From assembly GCA_023428135.1 (NCBI GenBank), contig JAEYZG010000053.1, positions 1 through 59,213 on the forward strand: a stretch of 59,213 bases of DNA. The letters run 5' to 3'. The notes beneath the pieces are model-generated. The model saw only the letters and a program-made list of their open reading frames with translations, was not told the origin of the DNA and made no database searches. Shown here one piece after another: positions 23,623-30,500 of this stretch; within the stretch, counting starts at the first letter, position 1, and every line of letters begins with the position of its first letter. The position numbers and the translations under genes were made by a program. Source of the stretch: Bacteroidota bacterium (lineage in GTDB: Bacteria; Bacteroidota; Bacteroidia; Cytophagales; Cytophagaceae).

Positions 23623-25141
23623 TCAAGCTATATATAGAAAGCCGGATAATTTAATATCCGGCTTTTGAGTTTTTTGTATCCACTGATTCAACTCCAAAAC
23701 AATCCATGCTGAAAAAGTTTTCAGTAAGCGCAACGGTATCTCCCCGGCCAATCTGACCAGGTTTAATACCAATATGATTGAGGCGATCCATGATTCACTG
23801 GTAGTTTTGAGTCTGGCCTTTATTCTGCCCAGTCCATAAGCATTTTTTCCTTGCCCAAACTTACCTTCAATTGCGTTTCGTTCGCCTGGTCTTACGTAAT
23901 TTTTCTTTACTGCCGAAGGCCTTCCCAGAGGCTTTGCAAGTAGTTGTATTCCTAACCCTTTTAGATGTTTTCTATTCTCTCTGGTGCAGTATATCTTGTC
24001 TGCCAAGACCTCCAGGGGATAGAAGCCAAACTTATCCCTGTATCCCTCTATATATTCCAATAAGCGACTACCCTCGTTGAATGCATCCCAGGATAAAGTG
24101 TCAAGAAATGAATATCCATCTACAAGTGACACGTGTATCTTTGAACCAAACTCAGTATGTGAGCGGGCTTTACCTCTTACTATTGGTCGTACATGTGGCT
24201 GATGAATACTCACTATCCTGTCTTCAACATGATGGCTTCTCTGGCTAAACATCCGATTCTGCTGATCATACAATGTATTCAACACCATAAGATACTTTTG
24301 TTGGCGGTTCGACAAGGGGAATATTGAATAACTGTCGAGCAATTGGGTTGATCGACTTTAGATTTCTTCTAAGATAGCGTAACTGTTGTCCCACAGCCTT
24401 ACGAATCACTTTCTTTTGTTTAATCTTCTTTTGAGCTGTTTGAAGGTACTGCTTCCGTGCCTTTTCTCTGTAGGTACGAGGCTTCTTTTCATGCTTGTCG
24501 GAACTATAGAGTATATCAATGAGTTGCTCACTCTTTTTACGAGCTTCAGAAAGCAGGTTCAGATCTGTAGGGTAAGCTATATCTTGCGGACAAGCTGTTG
24601 CATCAAAGAGAACTCTGCCTTTATGAGATGGAGGAGTTTGATCATTACCTGTCTCACCTTCCTGATCATTCTCTTTTTCTTTTTTACTTTTGCTTTGTTG
24701 AAGACTTTGAGAAAGGCCCACTATCCGGTCATTAATTGCATTTACTTGCTCCATCCCAAGTCTGTTGCGAAACTCTACAAATAATGATGGATCAAAGGGA
24801 GGGACCGTTGTAAAACTACTATAGCCTAAAAAGTACTGCATGTACATATTCTCGGTGATCTGAGCTACTGTTTCCCTGTCATCAAGGTTACACATATGCT
24901 TGATGATTAATGAGCCTATCACTACCCGGGGGCTAATTCCTGGTCTACCTGTACTCTTTGGCTTGACTTGCTTGAGATAAATGTTCGAGAGTTCATCCCA
25001 AGGGATTTTATTAGACAATACAACCCATCGGTTAGATGGATCTAGATTTTGAGAAAATGGACTCTCAAATCCATCAAAAGTTAGTTGTGAGGTGCTTATA
25101 TAATCAGGAGAAGAGGCACGCTTTTTGAAGGTCTTCTTCAT
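23623..25141 (-). pseudogene. IS1182-family transposase, frameshifted
   Basis: A DDE transposase in two overlapping frames. The first (25141 to 24266) has the N-terminal DUF772-like region LDPSNRWVVLSNKIPWDELS ... IGSLIIKHMCNLDDRETVAQ ... YFLGYSSFTTVPPFDPSLF and the first acidic motif GRVLFDATACPQDIAYPTDL. The second, beginning about 24342, continues the same protein: SDRIVSIHQPHVRPIVRGKA-like sequence, GSKIHVSLVDGYSFLDTLSW, ADKIYCTRENRKHLKGLG and EGKFGQGKNAYGLGRIKARL. Homology crosses from frame one to the other near 24,330 (ARQL then LDSYSIFPLSNRQQK). This requires a +1 shift, which is not the usual -1 slippage of IS elements, so it is more likely an inactivating indel or a sequencing error. 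Family members are normally one uninterrupted reading frame. Confidence 0.85.
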
Positions 25142-25204
25142 ATTTTCTTGCTCTTAATTATATAAAGATCGTGTTCAAAATACTGAAAAACAAACCAATA
25201 TGTA

Positions 25205-25219
25205 TTTTTAAGCAGACCC
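25205..25219. repeat. IS right terminal inverted repeat
   Basis: TTTTTAAGCAGACCC, perfectly complementary to 23607-23621. Confidence 0.9.
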
Positions 25220-25225
25220 TATTTA
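25220..25225. repeat. Target-site duplication, right copy
   Basis: TATTTA directly follows the right inverted repeat, matching 23601-23606. Confidence 0.75.
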
Positions 25226-25441
25226 GGAAGTGCTAATTCAAGTTTGATCAAATCTGAGCATAAAATTCCCTCCGGTTACCCAAATGATATCGAATTTTAC
25301 AGAATAATTAATGTTACAGGTTCTTATCTATATGATACTTTAAGTTTGTCTTCAAATTTTGACGAGATATATAACAATTATACATCATATACTCCCGGCG
25401 AATCCAACCTTATTCAATTTATAATATTTCGTCCCAACTAA
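25226..25441 (+). pseudogene. 3' part of an unrecognised gene cut by the IS
   Basis: An open frame starts at the right IS junction and ends at TAA 25439-25441. It reads GSANSSLIKSEHKIPSGYPN, then FYRIINVTGSYLYDTLSLSS, ending LIQFIIFRPN, which looks protein-like. If the IS and one TATTTA are removed in silico, this frame continues leftward through QYL to about 23,565. The IS therefore appears to have inserted in this reading frame. The product is unknown and no start codon is obvious, so it may already have been a fragment. Confidence 0.4.
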
Positions 25442-25504
25442 AATATCTGCCAACCGGTTCATTTAACCGATCTATCTAATCACCTTTTACACTTTATCGT
25501 ATAT

Positions 25505-25891
25505 TCATTTCTTATCATTCTTCAGAATAATCCAAAGTAGAATTGCAGAAGCTAACGTTAATAGAGTAAAAAATTTCTCAAAAATCGTTTCCGCTAAAAT
25601 ATTCCCAATAGTATTCAAACCGAATAGTATTATGAAAATCCACAAAATGATGTTAACTACTTTCTGCGATAGATAATCTTTTACATACCCTCCCTTAATT
25701 AGGAGAATTGAAAATAGCAAAAGGTTAATCAACATGGATATAGTTTCAAAAACATACATTTCAGTATCATTTTTCAACCTTCCTCCCCAAGTGATTTCAT
25801 ATGGAATCAATTTTACTATAATGCTTAAATGAAAAAGCATTATGAAAATCAATAACCAAAGCATTATTTTAATTGCAGTTTTTGAATTCAT
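25505..25891 (-). CDS. Four-helix inner-membrane protein, candidate orphan immunity protein
   Basis: A 128-aa protein with four predicted membrane segments: AIKIMLWLLIFIMLFHLSII, ETISMLINLLLFSILLI, VVNIILWIFIILFGLNTIGN and FFTLLTLASAILLWIIL. The family is not recognised beyond a general resemblance to small Bacteroidota membrane proteins. Its ATG (25891) lies only 6 bp after the stop of a short open tail that follows the truncated copy of the 1912-aa effector. That position, right behind the C-terminal tail of a toxin-like gene, is where cognate immunity genes sit in polymorphic toxin loci. I infer that it may be the surviving immunity gene of the collapsed cassette. It could equally be an unrelated membrane protein. 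Confidence 0.6.
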   Translation of the reverse strand: MNSKTAIKIMLWLLIFIMLFHLSIIVKLIPYEITWGGRLKNDTEMYVFETISMLINLLLFSILLIKGGYVKDYLSQKVVNIILWIFIILFGLNTIGNILAETIFEKFFTLLTLASAILLWIILKNDKK

Positions 25892-25897
25892 ATTTTT

Positions 25898-26044
25898 CTA
25901 TTTTAGTCTTATGTCAAACACATTATCAAATGCATACCATTCACGTAAATTTTCCTTTACATATACTAATGTACCCTTAATCCCGATCAATGGCTTAAAG
26001 ATGTACTTAACCGAAAAAGAGACCATCCTATCAACAGAATACAC
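25898..26044 (-). pseudogene. C-terminal tail of a collapsed effector cassette
   Basis: A 48-codon open stretch ending in TAG, in a different frame from the truncated head just upstream. It reads VYSVDRMVSFSVKYIFKPLI, then TLVYVKENLREWYAFDNVF, ending DIRLK. An in-frame TAA shortly upstream closes it. It has the look of the last strands of a globular domain. I interpret it as the end of a toxin domain whose middle was deleted, joined out of frame to the conserved head. It ends 6 bp before the four-helix membrane gene. Confidence 0.45.
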
Positions 26045-26315
26045 GAGTTCTTACCAAATATCTGGAAACCTTCAAAGATGTAGTCCCTCGGAGGGATACA
26101 TCCAGACTCGGAACAGTAAGATCGGTGGGCGTTACCTGCACTCTGAAGTTATTCGGATCTTTATAGTCTTCTATAAAAACAGAAGGTGACTGCACAAAAG
26201 AACGCACCTGGACAGGGTAGAATTGCTGGGCTTCTAATCTCGTAAATAAAAAAAGAAACATTAAAGTAAGGAACATTAAAATGATTGCTTTACTCCTTGA
26301 AAAAATTAAACTCAT
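26031..26315 (-). pseudogene. Truncated head of a second effector (duplicate of the 1912-aa protein N terminus)
   Basis: A 94-codon frame with its own signal peptide (SKAIILMFLTLMFLFLFTRL then EAQ). It is followed by 39 residues nearly identical to the N terminus of the 1912-aa protein: QQFYPVQVRSFVQSPSVFIE then DYKDPNNFRVQVTPTDLTVP. DNA identity is 123 of 132 bases (26101-26232 versus 33029-33160). Homology continues weakly for a few codons with a 12-nt deletion, then ends. The signal peptides of the two copies are unrelated. It is best read as the surviving start of a second, deleted effector gene. Confidence 0.75.
26101..26232 (-). repeat. Duplicated head segment, copy A
   Basis: 132 bp with 9 mismatches to 33029-33160. 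The repeat starts exactly at the mature N terminus (AQQFYPVQVRS) and ends near LTVPSLD. Confidence 0.9.
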
Positions 26316-26507
26316 GTTGATAAATCGGAAATTACTACTTTGAATATATAAGACTTAAATGTAAATATTTGCGATACAAAATTAAGACTTTAAGATTTTG
26401 TTAATTTACGAAAAATATGGGAGAATGTGGGGGGATTTATTGAGACTCGAAAGGAATGAAAATTGCCTTTAAATATAATCTCTGCATGTATTCGGAATCT
26501 ATATTTT

Positions 26508-26536
26508 GAGTCCTGGTTGAAAACAGAACAGGACTC
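26508..26536 (-). terminator. Possible terminator of the 311-aa gene
   Basis: GAGTCCTG (26508-26515) pairs with CAGGACTC (26529-26536) 32 bp after the stop of the 311-aa gene. There is no clear T run, so this is a tentative call. Confidence 0.35.
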
Positions 26537-26568
26537 TAAATCTCCGGACAAACAAAGAAATAAGAACC

Positions 26569-27504
26569 TTATTCTTTATATTCCTTCACCCTGCTCTTAT
26601 GAATATATCCACCGCAAATTGAAAAGCTCTGCCTATCTTTATAAGCGTCAGGCAATGTCTCTTTTGTTATTCTTTCAACATATATCATTGCAAGTCTATA
26701 CCAATTAGGGTCATTAATTCTTTCTAACAAAAGAAATTCACCGTTTTTAACAGCAAACAAAACTTCTGAATTTAAATTTGGTTTTGACCTAATATTTGCA
26801 CTACCTTCTGGATCGAATACAAGACTTCGAATTAAAACTTTATCATTAATCAACTCCAAGGTACTGACCATTTTATTTCTTTTAAAATAGCCGTCTTTTC
26901 TTAATTCGTAGGTAATTCTAAATCTCTGCTCTTGGATATCTATATCGGGAGTTTCTTTATACAAAATCTCAAGATTAACAATATTATAATCTGGCAAAAT
27001 AATTGCTTCTGAGATATCAAGTGCAGAAATTAACTTTTCATCTTTTAATCTATATGTAAAAGCATCATAATGTTTTTTATATCCTGTTTCCAAATCAAAC
27101 ACATCATAATATGTTATTAAAATAATTATTTCTGAATTTAAATTAACCCTGGCAACTGCATATAAAGAATTATCCTGTGTATCAGGACGACTTGAATCCT
27201 TATAATACATACCCAGTTCAGATCTATTAAAACTACCATCCTCTAGCATATAATGAGGACCATTAACCTGCCAATTGTAATTATTAACAGGGAGTCTTAT
27301 TCCCTTAGCATGCTCTTCCCACATAAACTTATTTGCCTTATCTATGTCCAACTTTACATTTAAAGGAAGTATTGATAATACTTCGGGTAATTCATTCCAT
27401 TTATGAATAGGAAAAAGATTAATAAATTCATTAAATGTTTTTTGACATTGCCCAATATGACAAAAACTCAGCAGCCAAAAAACGCTTATACATTTCTTAA
27501 ACAT
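26569..27504 (-). CDS. Secreted SH3b-like protein, candidate immunity protein for the 1912-aa effector
   Basis: A signal peptide (about 1-20, MFKKCISVFWLLSFCHIGQC) is followed by a long beta-rich region of unknown family (about 25-225). The C-terminal part resembles a bacterial SH3 domain (about 228-308: RSLVFDPEGSANIRSKPNLN, then VLFAVKNGEFLLLERINDPN, ending GGYIHKSRVKEYKE). There is no good lipobox, since the residue before Cys is Phe. It starts 3 bp after the effector stop and shares the effector tail's AT-rich composition (line 27001-27060 has 15 G/C of 60). This suggests both arrived as a unit. By position, and since the effector's C-terminal domain looks like a cell-wall or protein hydrolase, a periplasmic immunity role is inferred, not shown. 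Confidence 0.6.
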   Translation of the reverse strand: MFKKCISVFWLLSFCHIGQCQKTFNEFINLFPIHKWNELPEVLSILPLNVKLDIDKANKFMWEEHAKGIRLPVNNYNWQVNGPHYMLEDGSFNRSELGMYYKDSSRPDTQDNSLYAVARVNLNSEIIILITYYDVFDLETGYKKHYDAFTYRLKDEKLISALDISEAIILPDYNIVNLEILYKETPDIDIQEQRFRITYELRKDGYFKRNKMVSTLELINDKVLIRSLVFDPEGSANIRSKPNLNSEVLFAVKNGEFLLLERINDPNWYRLAMIYVERITKETLPDAYKDRQSFSICGGYIHKSRVKEYKE

Positions 27505-27507
27505 ATC

Positions 27508-30500
27508 TTAATTTTTACGTGAATATATTCGATAATACTTAACTATTGTACCATAAGATTTATAATAAGTATTAACGGTAGTAGTTGGTGGATTAGATTT
27601 TGGAACTATTTCTGTTCTTTGTTCGACAGGATAGTCAGACGCTGAGGGCATGGAAAGGCCCTGAGCGTTAAACCAAGCAATGAAAGTTTGATTATTATCA
27701 GTATCTACTATTGTAGTTGATTTAATTTCAACTTCCCCTCCTCTACCACTATCATTATTTGAAACGTCAAATTCAGTCCACAATAATTTATTATCTACCC
27801 CTCTTTTGCCTGTAGGTGCCAAATCTGCACTATTGGTATTATAATTATTAGTAGTAACAACACCTTTAAACTCTCGTTTGGCCATTGAACTAATTGTTCC
27901 ATAAGGATCATCTATTAACAAACCAGTTTCATCAATATCCTGAACTCTAACTATATGGCCCTTATATAGGTAAATGGAACCAACAATACCTTTCCCTCCT
28001 TTTAAGTGATCCTTAATAGTAGAAATTTTCTGATTAAGTGATTTAGATGAATTAATAGTTTCCTCCTCTGTATTCAAATCAAATAGATCAGCAATACTTT
28101 TCCAAGAACTTGCACTTGTGCGTTCAGAATATCCCTTTTCAACTCTAATAAATTCGAATAGGTCTTCAGTCTGAAGATTTGCCAAGCTAGCTGGTAATGT
28201 TAAATTCAATTCAGTTATCTTAGCTAGAACATCCTCCCTTGAAATTCCCAAATACTCAAAGGCCATAGCTAAGGATGTCAAATTACACATTTTATCTGCA
28301 ATATTTGAAGTTGCCCAAGTATTATTAACTTTCGATGGCCCATAATTATCTCTTTGATTTTTATATTCAACCTTTTCCTGTAACTCAAGATACCAAATTT
28401 CACGTTCGCTTTGAGGTAAAGTTTTAATATGATCTCTATATGATTTAATTTCAGTTGCGGTTAAAGTAACTGCACTTTGCAATTTAGCTAATGTCATAAC
28501 ATCTCCAAACAACCAAACTTTCAGGTGATCTTTTTTAGATGCATCCATTCCAATTGCCACTATTTCAAAGACAACATTACCTTCTTTATTTTTTATTTGA
28601 AACCCATAAGGTGTTTCTACATAATCCTTAGGATTAACTTGAATGGAAGAACCTTTTGTGACGTTAACAAATTTTCCAGACAAATCTGTATATTCAATGC
28701 CATCAATAGTTTCCTTATCCTTCTTTTGAAAAAATTGACAGTTATTTAAAAAAGATAAATTAACTTGATTTTTTTGAACTGATGCATTATGAATAGCATC
28801 TAAAAGTTCCCTTACGTCACATTCACCAAACAGATATTTCTTTAAATTATCAATATCAGTTTTATTTTCTGAAATGATTTTAAATGCAAAATTATTTTTA
28901 AGATCCTTAAACGAAACTCCGAATTTATCTGAAAATGGAAAAATTTCGTCATAATAGTAGTCAGAATAAACTGCCGGATTAACTGTTATTTCAGAAGAAA
29001 GTTCTTCAAACTCAATTTCAATTTCATCAAATGAAAAATTATCCACTGTAAAAGATTCCCTTGACCAAACCCTTTTTTTATTTATTGACGTTTTTAAATT
29101 AATATTCTGTCCACTAAGGCGCTGTTTTCTCAAAATCTTCAAAAACTCAACAACATCTCCTAAAGCTATAGCTTCCTGATCCCCATCCCTCTTAAACACC
29201 CCCCAAGTCACTCCCGGATCATGGGCTACATCCCACTGAAGTTTATTTAAAGCCAATGCGTTTACATTGGTATTATAGCTCATCAGGTTGTCTGAGTTCC
29301 TTGCGGCATCGCCGAGATACATTGGATCAAAGATGTGATATAACTTGTAGTTACCATGGCCTAATTCGTGAGCAAGTGTACGGCCCAGTGTTTGAGGATT
29401 CTGGCTTGCGGCGGAATAAAGGAAACCAAACTGCTTGGAGAAATTCATCTTTCCTTGCAAGGCCTCATCTCCCTGCTCTTTTTTGGTCACACCTATTAAA
29501 AACATATAGGCGGTTGTTGCCTCTAAGTTCTCCTCTCCTTTGAAATTGATGTATGCATCTATTACTCTGGCTTCTACTCCTGTATAATCATTGTTTAATA
29601 AACCTGACCCTCCCGTATTAAAGTCACAGTTGCCTTTATCACACCAGTCTCTGTTGCTATCAAAACTATTATCCACCTCTACAGTATAGTTGATACCTAT
29701 TGGGTTATAAGCCTTATTCAGCTGCGCCTGAATAGCATTGATATCTTTATTGAAGTTATTGCCCATCGCCAGGGTTACGAGCTTCACCTTTTTCTCCACT
29801 ATAGGATAAGAAGCCAATAACAATGCTCCGGCTATTTCTTTCTTTGATCCAGTGTCATAAATAGCCAATATCTCCTGACCGTCTTTGGCAGGACCTCCGG
29901 CTAATTGCAGCGTGGAGCCGGACAAGGTCTTAAATACAAAGCCTTCTCTGTTTACAAATACCAGCTTGCTCTTATCTCCTCCTGAAAAATCAAAATCCAC
30001 TTTATCAATTGCTCCAGGTGTAATCGCTTTGGCTGAATAATATTTACCATCAATATTCAGGTAGTGAGGTGCCATCGCTACTGATTTACCATATCCATCC
30101 TGCCAGGCATCGAAGGAATAGATGGCATTGCTATTCGCCCTGAAGGTTACTTTTGCACTTGAAGAGGTTGGGGCATTCTGAAGACCGTTCAGACTTTCAT
30201 CATAATGGCCGACTTCTGTTTTGGTTCCATTGCTGCTAACTGAAACTACATTACCATTTTTATCCTTTACTAACGTAGGGAATCTATCTACAGGATAGCT
30301 CTTTCCTCCTACCTTAATGGAGTTCCCTTCTACTTCCAGGTCATTGAAATTCGAAGCTTCTGTACTGATACCTCCAAGCCCTCCTGTTTTGACGAAACCT
30401 ACATCATCTCCTCCCTGGAAATAATCTAAGGCATCTTCTCCTGCTTTCTGCGCATCATCTATAATTTTAGCTGCATCCTTTGAAGCCTTTTGAGCATCAT

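Larger units (their letters stand above)
23607..25219 (-). mobile_element. IS1182-like insertion sequence, 1613 bp
   Basis: The element is bounded by perfect 15-bp terminal inverted repeats GGGTCTGCTTAAAAA (23607-23621) and its complement (25205-25219). It is flanked by a 6-bp direct repeat TATTTA. It carries one transposase gene of the IS1182 group on the minus strand, broken by a frameshift. A hairpin formed by AAAGCCGGATA (23638-23648) and its complement (23655-23665) inside the 3' end of the gene could block transcription across the element. Intact ends and target duplication indicate a fairly recent single insertion. Confidence 0.9.

Noticed and set aside
24386..24784. 132-codon plus-strand frame inside the IS
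   Set aside because: Antisense to the transposase with no domain content. A shadow of the transposase frame.
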